This document shows positions 24,364 to 32,498 of a stretch of 64,000 bases of DNA, piece by piece. Numbering within the stretch: the stretch's first letter is position 1; every line of letters starts with the position of its first letter. The DNA lies in assembly GCF_040096355.1 (NCBI RefSeq), contig NZ_JBBMEX010000002.1, positions 248,001 to 312,000 on the forward strand. The letters are read 5' to 3'. The position numbers and the translations under genes were made by a program. The notes beneath the pieces are model-generated. The model made no database searches, was not told the origin of the DNA, and saw only the letters and a list, made by a program, of their open reading frames with translations. This DNA comes from Maccoyibacter intestinihominis. Its GTDB lineage: Bacteria; Bacillota; Clostridia; Lachnospirales; Lachnospiraceae.

Positions 24364-25428
24364 ATGAAAAAAAAGCAACTTACTACGGAAAAGCGGCTTG
24401 GAGTACAATTATATTTAGTACTATTTTTATATACTGTAACTGGTATAGGACTGGAAATTTTGGCACAATTCATTTTTCCGAAATTCGATAGCAAAATTTT
24501 ATCATGGCTATACTGGCGTATAGATATGATTTTTATTTTCTATCTAATCATTGGTTTTGTATGTATATTTAATTACTTCTGGAAAAAACCATGGGGATAT
24601 TTGGATGAAGTTATTTCCGCAACACAGACAGTTTATGAGCAGAATGATCATCCTGTAGCATTGTCTGATCCCCTTAAAGAATTAGAGGAACAACTTAACC
24701 AGATTAAACTGTCTGTGTTGTTAAGCAAACAGGTAGCAAAAGAAGCTGAGGATAGGAAAAATGAAATTGTTATGTATCTGGCCCACGATATACGCACTCC
24801 CCTAACAACAGTGATTGGATATTTAAGTTTACTCCACGAAGCACCGGATATGCCTGAAAAACAGAAAGAAAAATATGTTCAAATTGCATTAAGTAAGGCT
24901 GAACGACTTGAAAAGCTTATCAATGAATTGTTTGAAATTACAAAATATAATGCACACACTGTCTCGTTAAAGAAAGAAAAGGTAGACTTACAGTGTTTGT
25001 TGGCACAGGTAGTTGATGAAATATATCCCTCTTTATCTGCAAAAGGCAATTCGGCTGCTTTTACGGTTGATGATGATTTAGTTGTATATGCTGATCCGGA
25101 AAAGCTGGCAAGGGTTTTTAGTAATCTTTTGAAAAATGCAGCGGCATACAGCTATCCTAATACAGAGATTATTATAACTGCAAAGCGTTGTGGTAATAGC
25201 GTTCAAATAAACTTTGAAAATCATGGACGGACTATTGAACCTGAACAAATTTCTGGCATATTTGAAAAATTCAATCGCTTGGATGAAGCCCGCCTTTCTG
25301 ATACAGGCGGTGTAGGATTAGGACTGTCGATTGCAGAGGAAATTATACGATTACATGGTGGAACCATTACTGCGTTTAGCGAAAATGAGATGGTGTCTTT
25401 TGTGATTATGCTTCCCATTTCTGATTAG
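24364..25428 (+). CDS. Sensor histidine kinase (VanS-like)
   Basis: 354 residues from the ATG at 24364, placed by TTGGAGGCG; the frame also opens at a TTG 18 bp earlier. There are two TM segments (about 15-36 and 55-74) with a very short extracellular loop, a sign of intramembrane sensing. His141 lies in YLAHDIRTPLT. The ATPase domain has NLLKNAAAYSYP and GVGLGLSIAEE. It forms a pair with the regulator at 23136. Short-loop kinases of this type usually sense antimicrobial peptides through a partner ABC transporter. Confidence 0.88.
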   Translation: MKKKQLTTEKRLGVQLYLVLFLYTVTGIGLEILAQFIFPKFDSKILSWLYWRIDMIFIFYLIIGFVCIFNYFWKKPWGYLDEVISATQTVYEQNDHPVALSDPLKELEEQLNQIKLSVLLSKQVAKEAEDRKNEIVMYLAHDIRTPLTTVIGYLSLLHEAPDMPEKQKEKYVQIALSKAERLEKLINELFEITKYNAHTVSLKKEKVDLQCLLAQVVDEIYPSLSAKGNSAAFTVDDDLVVYADPEKLARVFSNLLKNAAAYSYPNTEIIITAKRCGNSVQINFENHGRTIEPEQISGIFEKFNRLDEARLSDTGGVGLGLSIAEEIIRLHGGTITAFSENEMVSFVIMLPISD

Positions 25429-25445
25429 GCATTTAGAAGTAAAAT

Positions 25446-25536
25446 CTTAGGAATTTCTTAGGAGATTTTGTTCCATATCTTTGAGATTAAACTGTTTTTG
25501 TTCGGTACAATAGTTACTGAACAAGGACAGTTTTTT
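25446..25536 (+). promoter_or_regulatory. CTTA-type 11-bp repeats and leader hairpin before the ABC genes
   Basis: CTTAGGAATTT (25446) and CTTAGGAGATT (25457) repeat with the same 11-bp period as the operator at 23041. Downstream, 25490-25503 pairs with 25519-25532 (12 of 14), followed by six T. This may be a terminator of the kinase operon or an attenuator of the ABC operon. A TACAAT at 25507 in the loop could be a -10. Confidence 0.5.
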
Positions 25537-25559
25537 GTTTAAGAGAAAGGAGTACACCT

Positions 25560-26447
25560 ATGGAATTAAAGATTGAACACATCAGCAAACAGTTCAAAGA
25601 TAAAACTGCAGTCGATGATGTCAGCCTTACATTAACAACTGGCGTATGGGGATTATTGGGGGCAAATGGGGCTGGAAAAACCACTCTCATGCGAATACTT
25701 GCAGACATTATGACACCTAGTAGTGGTCGTATATCTTTGGATGGGAAAGACATTCATAAAATGGGAGCAGATTATCGCAATATCTTTGGCTTTTTGCCAC
25801 AAGATTTTGGCTATTCCCGCGATTTTACGGTCAAAGACTATCTGGAATATGTTGCTGCACTAAAGGATGTGCCGCTCAGAGAAACCACAAAGAAAATCAA
25901 CTATCTGTTGGATATTCTTACCCTTTCTGATGTGAAGCGAAAAAAAATTGCACAACTATCTGGTGGTATGAAACGTCGTGTAGGAATTGCACAGGCCATG
26001 CTGAATGACCCTAAAATTCTTGTTATGGATGAGCCAACAGCAGGACTTGACCCTGGAGAAAGAGTACGGTTTAGAAACTTCATTTCGGAATTTTCCCATG
26101 ACCGTATTGTGTTGATTTCTACGCATATTGTTTCTGATATTGAATATATTGCAACTCGTAATGCGATTATGAAAGCTGGAAAGATTATTGATGTGGGAAC
26201 AACAAGCGATTTGGTAAAACAGATTGAGGGGAAAGTATGGAGCTGTGCGATTCCTGCTCATAAGATGATGGACTATGAAATGCGTCTGAGGATTATCAAT
26301 CAGCGAGGCGAGGACAATAATCAAATATCTATTCGTTATCTTGCAGAGCACTCCGAAGTAGAGGGTTCCATTCTTGCGGAGCCGCGTTTGGAAGATTTGT
26401 ATTTATGGTTGTTTCCACAAGAAGATGTCGAAAGGGAGGAAAAATAA
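25560..26447 (+). CDS. ABC transporter ATPase (multidrug/peptide resistance type)
   Basis: 295 residues. Walker A is GANGAGKTT (about 36-44), then the signature LSGGMKRRVG, Walker B ILVMDEPTAGLD, and the H-loop ISTHIVS. A C-terminal extension follows. The start is placed by GAAAGGAGT. It lies 131 bp after the VanS-like kinase with a regulator repeat in between, so it is likely the output of that two-component system. It pairs with the permease that begins 1 bp after its stop. Confidence 0.88.
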   Translation: MELKIEHISKQFKDKTAVDDVSLTLTTGVWGLLGANGAGKTTLMRILADIMTPSSGRISLDGKDIHKMGADYRNIFGFLPQDFGYSRDFTVKDYLEYVAALKDVPLRETTKKINYLLDILTLSDVKRKKIAQLSGGMKRRVGIAQAMLNDPKILVMDEPTAGLDPGERVRFRNFISEFSHDRIVLISTHIVSDIEYIATRNAIMKAGKIIDVGTTSDLVKQIEGKVWSCAIPAHKMMDYEMRLRIINQRGEDNNQISIRYLAEHSEVEGSILAEPRLEDLYLWLFPQEDVEREEK

Positions 26448-26448
26448 T

Positions 26449-27687
26449 ATGCGTTTATTTTGTTTAGAAGTAAAGCGTGTCCTGAAATCACGACGCACAC
26501 TTATCTTAATTGCTGTGGCTCTGGTTATGTCTGTTGTTATGGCATATCTGCCGATTGCTTTTGAGTCCATAAATCGTCCAAACCCAGATGGAACAAAAAC
26601 AGAACTTGATGGTATGGAGGCAATCGAATTTAAGCGTGATTTATATTCTGCTATAAATGGCGAAGTTACTCCAGAAAAAGTGAGTGAGGCTTTGAGAATT
26701 TATCAAAGTTTGATAAACGAATATGGTCCTATGGAAAGTGACACATTTCCGCTTTCTGTCAGTATTAAACAGATTGTACCTATTCGTCCATTGCTTAAAG
26801 CGTTGCCAGAACTATATGCTGATCCGTTAACTGGAATAGGACCTGATCTTATGGATATTGATCCAGAAGATGTTGCACAAAATTATTATCAGAAATGTGA
26901 AACTCATCTGGCAGATGTTATGAGGAATGAGCAACGCAATCATCCGGCCGCACAACAACAAGCCTTAGAACAATATAAAAAAGTCGATATGCCATTTCAA
27001 CTTTATGCAGGATATTCCAAAGACGCGTTTGACTATGTTGAGCTTTATATTATGATTTTGGCAATTTTATGTGTTTCCATTATCACGCCTATTTTTTCTG
27101 GTGAATATCAATCAGGCGCGGATAGTATTTTGCGTTGTGCAAAGCATGGTCGTACCAGATTAGCTATTACAAAGATATTGGCTTCCAGTATGATTGTGAT
27201 GGTTGTGTATACTATGTGTATTACACTGCACTTAGCAATTTCAGATATCACATTTGGAACAAATTGTTTACAATCTTCTGTTCAAATGTTGTTTTCTATT
27301 ATTAACTTGCCAAACTGGGACTTAGCACAGATGCAGATTGTTATTTCGTTAGTAGGGTTGATATCTGTTTTAGCTTGTGTTTACTGTACTTTTTTTTTAT
27401 CAGCAAAATGCAAAGATACATTGACGGTATTGTTGATTGCTATTGGCATAGTCCTTATTCCGACTTTTGCTTACACAGCATTAGGGGTAAATTGGATTTC
27501 AGCTATTTTTCCATCTGCGGGACTTGGTATGCAAAATAATTTTCTGTATCAACTTATCAATTTTAATTACCTACATATTGGGGGAATGAGTTTTTGGACA
27601 CCGTATACTATATTAATTTCCGCATTGATTGAGATTCCTGTTTTCTTATTTCTTACAGTTCGAACTTATTGTAGGCACCAGATGTAA
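26449..27687 (+). CDS. ABC-2 type permease
   Basis: 412 residues from the ATG at 26449, placed by AGGGAGG; a longer frame into the ATPase gene is not needed. TM1 is at about 17-37, a large extracytoplasmic segment of about 150 residues follows, and then five hydrophobic segments in the C-terminal half. The N-terminal LEVKRVLKSRRTL segment is typical of ABC-2 permeases. It works with the preceding ATPase, probably in peptide-antibiotic resistance. Confidence 0.8.
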   Translation: MRLFCLEVKRVLKSRRTLILIAVALVMSVVMAYLPIAFESINRPNPDGTKTELDGMEAIEFKRDLYSAINGEVTPEKVSEALRIYQSLINEYGPMESDTFPLSVSIKQIVPIRPLLKALPELYADPLTGIGPDLMDIDPEDVAQNYYQKCETHLADVMRNEQRNHPAAQQQALEQYKKVDMPFQLYAGYSKDAFDYVELYIMILAILCVSIITPIFSGEYQSGADSILRCAKHGRTRLAITKILASSMIVMVVYTMCITLHLAISDITFGTNCLQSSVQMLFSIINLPNWDLAQMQIVISLVGLISVLACVYCTFFLSAKCKDTLTVLLIAIGIVLIPTFAYTALGVNWISAIFPSAGLGMQNNFLYQLINFNYLHIGGMSFWTPYTILISALIEIPVFLFLTVRTYCRHQM

Positions 27688-27730
27688 ATATAAGGAAAAA
27701 GGGCTATATTCATAAAGTATAGAGGATTTA

Positions 27731-27790
27731 TTACATCAAGTATCGAAATTGTTACATCAAAATATATTTTGGGGGATTTATTGATATAAT
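27731..27790 (+). promoter_or_regulatory. Agr-type promoter P5 (radical SAM/six-Cys peptide operon)
   Basis: TTACAT at 27731-27736 and 27752-27757 with TCG in the spacer. A perfect TATAAT -10 is at 27785-27790, 33 bp after the start of the second repeat. It has no -35 box. Confidence 0.78.
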
Positions 27791-27830
27791 CGGTTCATAA
27801 TAAAAAATCCAAATGAAAGGAGTGTTTAGA

Positions 27831-29384
27831 GTGAAAGAGCAGAAAAAAATATCTTTAGAATCGCTGGTATCTGAAATCGAAAAAAATGGAAGAATTGGGC
27901 GCTTGGGTAAAGTTTTTAAGACAGAAAAAAATTATTATTTTTATGATACAGGAACTGGAAAAGTTGCCAAATTAAATTCGAACGTTTACATTGTACTGAA
28001 AAGTTTATTGGAGGGAATGCCAGTCGAAGATATTAAAAATCTTCAATTAAGTAAAAGTGAGTTTGAGGATGCAATTTCAGAAATTAAGTCGGCAATGGAA
28101 AATGAACATATTTTACAAGCTCCACCATTAAAAACGCTGACAGGTGATGCAGTAACAGAGTTAGATGATATTCTTGAAAATAAGGTTGAGAATGTTACTC
28201 TTGAAGTTACTGAAAAATGTAATTTACGTTGCAAATATTGTATTTATCATCCTTCTCATCCAGAATACAGGGCGTTCGGACATGAAAACATGAAATGGGA
28301 TGTTGCAAAAAAAGCTATTGATTTTTTAAAAGAGCATTCCCAAAATGCAGAAAATAGGCACATTGGATTTTATGGTGGAGAACCTTTACTAAATTTTGAA
28401 CTTATTGAAAGAGCAGTTGAATATGCTAAAAAATTATTTGGCGAGGATATGTCCTTTGCAATCACTACAAATGCAACATTGGTAAATGATAAGATCGCAG
28501 AGTATTTTGCCAAAAATAATTTCAATATTATTATTAGCTTGGATGGTCCTCAGGAAATGCACGATGCAAATCGGCTTATGGTTAATGGGACAGGTAGCTT
28601 TGAAAAAACAGTTATGGGAGCAAAAAAACTATTTGAAGCATTCCATAAGGAAGGAAAGAGTTCTAAGATTGGATTTAATATGGTTGTATCGGGACCAGGT
28701 TATCTTGAACAGTATACAAAAATTCAGGAGTTTATCGAAAAAAGTGAATGGATTCCCAAAGACGTTATGATTTTGACTGCAACGGTAGATCATGGACCGT
28801 CAGAGAGTGATTACTTTTTACCGCAAGGAAAAGAAGATAGATGGTTTATGGAAGAGTTTTATGAACCTTTAATGAAATGGGAAGAAGTGTATAAATCAAA
28901 TCCAGATAATACAGAAAAAACTTTGTTTACGGATGGTTATATGGATAAGGGAATGATGATTATACACAAACGCTTGTTGACAGAAACACCTATTCAACAG
29001 TATGGAATGAATGGATGCTGCGTGCCGGGACAAAGAAGGATTTATGTCACTACAAAAGGTGAATTTTTACATTGTGAAAAAGTAGGAAATATACCTTGTT
29101 TAGGCAATGTGAATGAGGGATTTGATAAAGAAAAAATTAAGAAACTTTATGTTGAAGACTTTATAGAAGAAGCAAAAGAGTATTGTAAAGAATGTTGGGC
29201 AGTTAATTTATGTACATTATGTTATGTTAATTGCTACGATGCTAATGGATTACATCTTTCATATCGACATAATTCATGTCGAAACGAAAGAAAGTATTTG
29301 GAAGACAATTTAAGACGATATCATGCATTAATGGAGGCAAATCCAAGCGAATTGGAACAATATAATGAAATGGAAATTCATTAA
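27831..29384 (+). CDS. Radical SAM/SPASM Cys-rich peptide maturase (CcpM/RumMC-like)
   Basis: 517 residues from a GTG at 27831, placed by AAAGGAG; the ATG at 27813 contains that site. The N-terminal ~100 residues look like a peptide-recognition (RRE/PqqD-like) domain with YYFYDTGTGKVAKLN. The radical SAM core has CNLRCKYC (Cys130, 134, 137) and GFYGGEPLL. The C-terminal SPASM/twitch region has NGCCVPGQRR, CEKVG and a cluster-binding stretch C-x2-C-x5-C-x2-C-x3-C, then NSC. Such enzymes form thioether bonds between Cys sulfur and backbone or side-chain carbons. The six-Cys peptide 63 bp downstream is the likely substrate. The closest known type, by my recollection, is the ruminococcin C maturase family. 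It is controlled by P5. Confidence 0.9.
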   Translation: MKEQKKISLESLVSEIEKNGRIGRLGKVFKTEKNYYFYDTGTGKVAKLNSNVYIVLKSLLEGMPVEDIKNLQLSKSEFEDAISEIKSAMENEHILQAPPLKTLTGDAVTELDDILENKVENVTLEVTEKCNLRCKYCIYHPSHPEYRAFGHENMKWDVAKKAIDFLKEHSQNAENRHIGFYGGEPLLNFELIERAVEYAKKLFGEDMSFAITTNATLVNDKIAEYFAKNNFNIIISLDGPQEMHDANRLMVNGTGSFEKTVMGAKKLFEAFHKEGKSSKIGFNMVVSGPGYLEQYTKIQEFIEKSEWIPKDVMILTATVDHGPSESDYFLPQGKEDRWFMEEFYEPLMKWEEVYKSNPDNTEKTLFTDGYMDKGMMIIHKRLLTETPIQQYGMNGCCVPGQRRIYVTTKGEFLHCEKVGNIPCLGNVNEGFDKEKIKKLYVEDFIEEAKEYCKECWAVNLCTLCYVNCYDANGLHLSYRHNSCRNERKYLEDNLRRYHALMEANPSELEQYNEMEIH

Positions 29385-29447
29385 CAAAGGTAAATACGTT
29401 TATATTTACATAGATGTATTTAAATTACAAAGAAAGGAGGAATCGTT

Positions 29448-29648
29448 ATGAAGTTTGTAAATCCAATTGGAAGAACACCTGGATCAGGAGTGCAGCCGAG
29501 AGCATGCATGTGTACTGATGGATATGCAGGTTACAGAGGCAATGATGATGGTTGTGTTCATTGTGGCTGTGGCTGTGGTGGCGAAGGAGAGTATCGTACA
29601 GGTAACAGAGTAAATGCTGTTGCTACATTCCGTTCTAGTACTCTCTAA
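29448..29648 (+). CDS. Six-Cys RiPP precursor (ruminococcin C/ranthipeptide-like)
   Basis: 66 residues, with start after AAAGGAGGAATCG. The N-terminal part reads MKFVNPIGRTPGSG. The central region has six Cys in two groups, CMC and CVHCGCGC, separated by a Gly/Asp/Tyr-rich stretch. A Cys-free tail ends VATFRSSTL. Two Cys groups separated by a Gly-rich linker, plus a Thr/Ser/Asn tail, recall ruminococcin C (a sactipeptide with a double-hairpin fold). That peptide has four Cys, and the six Cys here are unusual. The maturase precedes it and the exporter follows. No double-glycine site is seen, so a host or gut protease may remove the leader. Confidence 0.75.
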   Translation: MKFVNPIGRTPGSGVQPRACMCTDGYAGYRGNDDGCVHCGCGCGGEGEYRTGNRVNAVATFRSSTL

Positions 29649-29662
29649 GAGGTAGTAAAAAC

Positions 29663-29693
29663 GAAGGCGTAGTACTATATGTGCTACGCCTTC
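29663..29693 (+). other. Hairpin between the six-Cys peptide gene and the exporter gene
   Basis: Perfect 10-bp stem GAAGGCGTAG (29663-29672) / CTACGCCTTC (29684-29693). There is no T run, so it is probably partial termination or 3'-end protection that raises precursor mRNA over exporter mRNA. Confidence 0.6.
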
Positions 29694-29712
29694 ACTATAT
29701 AGGAGAAAAATC

Positions 29713-31488
29713 ATGCTAAAAAAAATAAAAAGGAATATTTTTTTGATTTATTATACGATAAGATTAATTTGTAAAATATGTAAAGCAAAATTTATTCTGG
29801 CATTTATTTTGTCTATAATAAATGGAATTCTTCCTGTTTCGTCCTTATTGGTAATGCAACAGTTGTTAAATGAAATACAAAACAAGACACAATCATATCA
29901 ATATGTGGTGTATCTTTTGATTTTATATTTCGGGCTAATTATCTCGGAATCGCTTTTACAGAATTTAGCAAGCTATAATTTAAACAATTTAAACAATCAT
30001 TTAGTTTATGGAATAAATTACATTCTTATGAAAAAATGTGGGGATTTATCATTGGAAATGTTAGAGAGAACAGAAACATATGATATGATAAATCGTTTAG
30101 AACAAGAAATTGGAAATAAACCATATCAGACCATGCAAGGGGTATTAGGCTTAGCATCTAATTTAGTTTCGTTATTTTCAGCCGCAATGATACTACTTTC
30201 ATGGAATCCAATTCTTGTGATTATAATGATTGCTGTGTCAATATTAATGTTTATAGGACAAATTTATGTTGGTAATAAAGAATTTCTAATGAGATATGAG
30301 CGCAGTGGAAAAGAAAGAAAAGCGTGGTATTATACATATTTACTTACACATGATACAGCATTTAAAGAGGTAAAAGCATATGGATTAAAAAAATATTTGC
30401 TGGATAAATATTGTAGCTTAGTCAAAACTTTCATAAAACAAGCCAATGAAATTGAAAAAACCAGAGCTGTTTTAAATATGATTATTTCGTTTATACAAGA
30501 TATAGTTTGTATAATTATAATGATTATTGCAATATATTTGGCTTACGTAGGGAAAAAAATGATAGGAACCACTATGTCATATTTAAATGCTGTGTCCATG
30601 ATGCAAAATGCTACAAATAGCATTGCCTCTAATGTTTATTCTATTTATAACGCAAATTTATATATACAATTACTAAAAGATTTTTTAGAAATAAAAGAAG
30701 GGGAGAATGCGTTAGGTGGTACAAAAGTAGATAATATAAAGACAATTGAACTAAGAAACGTATCTTTCGATTATCCTCAATGTAAAATGGCACTATCTAC
30801 CATTAATTTAAAAATTAAATCAAACGAACAGATTGCAATTGTAGGAAAAAATGGATCTGGGAAAAGCACTTTATTTAAAATTTTATGTGGGTTATATAAA
30901 CCTACTAGTGGGAAGCTATTTGTTAATAATCTTGATTTGGAGAATATTGATGTAAAGAGTTACAGGAATTGTATATCTGTTCTTTTTCAAGATTTTTTAA
31001 AGTATGAAGGTACATTGGAAGAGAACGTTTATATAGGAGATATTAGTACAGAAGTCGATGAAAATAAAATTAAAAATTCATTGTGCAAAGCAAACGTTGA
31101 TTTTTTAAAAACCGAAAGAGGATACGAACTAAAAAGAGGATTAGGAAATTGGTTTGATGAAGGAGGTCAATTATCAGGTGGTCAATGGCAGAAAATAGCG
31201 TTAGCAAGAACCTATTATAAAAATGCAGATTTATATTTGTTGGATGAGCCTAGTTCCGCATTAGATGTAACAGCAGAAACCAAAATTTTTAAGAGTTTTT
31301 TTGAGGTGAGTAAAAATAAGATAGCAATATATATAACCCATAGAGTAAAAATTGCACAGGATGCTAATAAAATAATTGTATTAGATGGGGGTAAAATAGT
31401 AGGTATAGGAACACATGCAGAGTTATTGAAAAATTGTAGTGTATATCAAGATTTATATAATCAAGAGAACCTAAAAAATAAAGGGTAA
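29713..31488 (+). CDS. ABC exporter of RiPP locus C
   Basis: 591 residues. Six TM segments lie in the first ~320 residues, then a nucleotide-binding domain: Walker A GKNGSGKST near residue 378, signature LSGGQWQKIAL, Walker B LYLLDEPSSALD, H-loop ITHRVK. There is no C39 peptidase domain. The start follows TAGGAGAAAAATC. It is the third gene of the P5 operon and likely exports the modified six-Cys peptide. The Trp in the signature (GGQW) is typical of a subgroup of bacteriocin and peptide exporters. Confidence 0.88.
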   Translation: MLKKIKRNIFLIYYTIRLICKICKAKFILAFILSIINGILPVSSLLVMQQLLNEIQNKTQSYQYVVYLLILYFGLIISESLLQNLASYNLNNLNNHLVYGINYILMKKCGDLSLEMLERTETYDMINRLEQEIGNKPYQTMQGVLGLASNLVSLFSAAMILLSWNPILVIIMIAVSILMFIGQIYVGNKEFLMRYERSGKERKAWYYTYLLTHDTAFKEVKAYGLKKYLLDKYCSLVKTFIKQANEIEKTRAVLNMIISFIQDIVCIIIMIIAIYLAYVGKKMIGTTMSYLNAVSMMQNATNSIASNVYSIYNANLYIQLLKDFLEIKEGENALGGTKVDNIKTIELRNVSFDYPQCKMALSTINLKIKSNEQIAIVGKNGSGKSTLFKILCGLYKPTSGKLFVNNLDLENIDVKSYRNCISVLFQDFLKYEGTLEENVYIGDISTEVDENKIKNSLCKANVDFLKTERGYELKRGLGNWFDEGGQLSGGQWQKIALARTYYKNADLYLLDEPSSALDVTAETKIFKSFFEVSKNKIAIYITHRVKIAQDANKIIVLDGGKIVGIGTHAELLKNCSVYQDLYNQENLKNKG

Positions 31489-31657
31489 TGCATGATGCCT
31501 ACTCTCCTTTTGGAAATAGAGAGAAATGCTGCTGTTCTAACATTTCCCAACAATTATTTATAGGATGAATATTCGGTGGATATGCACAACTTTAAAATTA
31601 GGCGCTTGCATAAAACGGAACATATCTAATCTGAAAAGTAAGAAGCATATTCATATT

Positions 31658-31842
31658 ATTGTGAACTTCTGTGAAAATTAACGCTCGATTGAAACAACTG
31701 AGTGTTTTCAATGTTTCCATCGGATTTAAAGTAAAATTCTGAGAGTTAATTAACTCTACGAGGAATTTATAAAATTCACTGTAAACGGCTGAAATAAACT
31801 ATTTTTAGAAAATGAGAGTTAATTTTTCAGGAAGTTCACAAT
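31658..31842. repeat. MITE-like 185-bp element with imperfect terminal inverted repeats
   Basis: The first 29 bp (31658-31686, starting ATTGTGAACTTCTGTG) and the last 29 bp (31814-31842, ending GGAAGTTCACAAT) are inverse complements at about 24 of 29 positions. An internal perfect palindrome AGAGTTAATTAACTCT and further hairpins are present. There is no coding frame of note. No clear target duplication was seen. This fills most of the 490-bp gap between the exporter and the winged-helix gene; nothing else was found there. Confidence 0.5.
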
Positions 31843-31981
31843 TATAGAAAAGATGGCAGAGATAGAAATTATGTAAAAAGTAAAAATAACTAAAAAAGTG
31901 CCGGATGTTGGATATTTCGTTCGGTATTTCTTTCTGGAATGGGAACAGTTAGAAATTTATAAATCAAGAGGAGGCATACAG

Positions 31982-32311
31982 ATGAAGTATGTTTTTCCAG
32001 AATATAAAGAGAATGTAGTTTTGGGCGATGGAAAACTGCAGTTAAATCCAATGTCCTATCAGGTTATTTACGAAGGAAAGGAAATAGATTTAACGCCCAG
32101 GGAATTTGAAGTTCTGTATCTTTTAGCCCAAAGGCCAAATTGGGTTATTCCAAAGAAGAATATCTATTGTTCGGTCTGGGAGAGTAATTATTATGATGAT
32201 CAGATTCCGTACAAAACAGTGGAACACGTAGTATGGAAGATACGAAAAAAGATGGGGCATGATATTATAGAAACATTGATCAATGTAGGGTATAGACTAA
32301 AAAAGATGTAA
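31982..32311 (+). CDS. Orphan winged-helix DNA-binding protein, copy 2
   Basis: 109 residues, nearly identical to the protein at 5,004-5,333, and likewise a Trans_reg_C domain with no receiver. The start is placed by GAGGAGGCATACAG; an upstream in-frame ATG at 31898 reads through the leader hairpin and is unlikely. The ~90 bp before the gene are also conserved between copies, including a hairpin and a TTTCTTTCTGGAATG segment. The two copies bracket loci B and C and the agr genes. Confidence 0.8.
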   Translation: MKYVFPEYKENVVLGDGKLQLNPMSYQVIYEGKEIDLTPREFEVLYLLAQRPNWVIPKKNIYCSVWESNYYDDQIPYKTVEHVVWKIRKKMGHDIIETLINVGYRLKKM

Positions 32312-32498
32312 AGGCAGGATAGTGTGAGTAAAAGTTTTTATATTCTGATTGAATTTTTGGGAGATACGCCATATAATATTGGCAACTATAAGAAAGCGCG
32401 TACATACGTCATTTGACTAAATATCACGTTGTAACTAGAAATTGAGATAAACTCTTACAGAGCTTTTGTGGACTATCCAAAGAAAAAGGAGGCTGACT

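Noticed and set aside
29405..29440. TTACAT and TTACAA before the six-Cys peptide gene
   Set aside because: The spacing is 19 bp, the TCG is missing and no -10 lies at the right distance.
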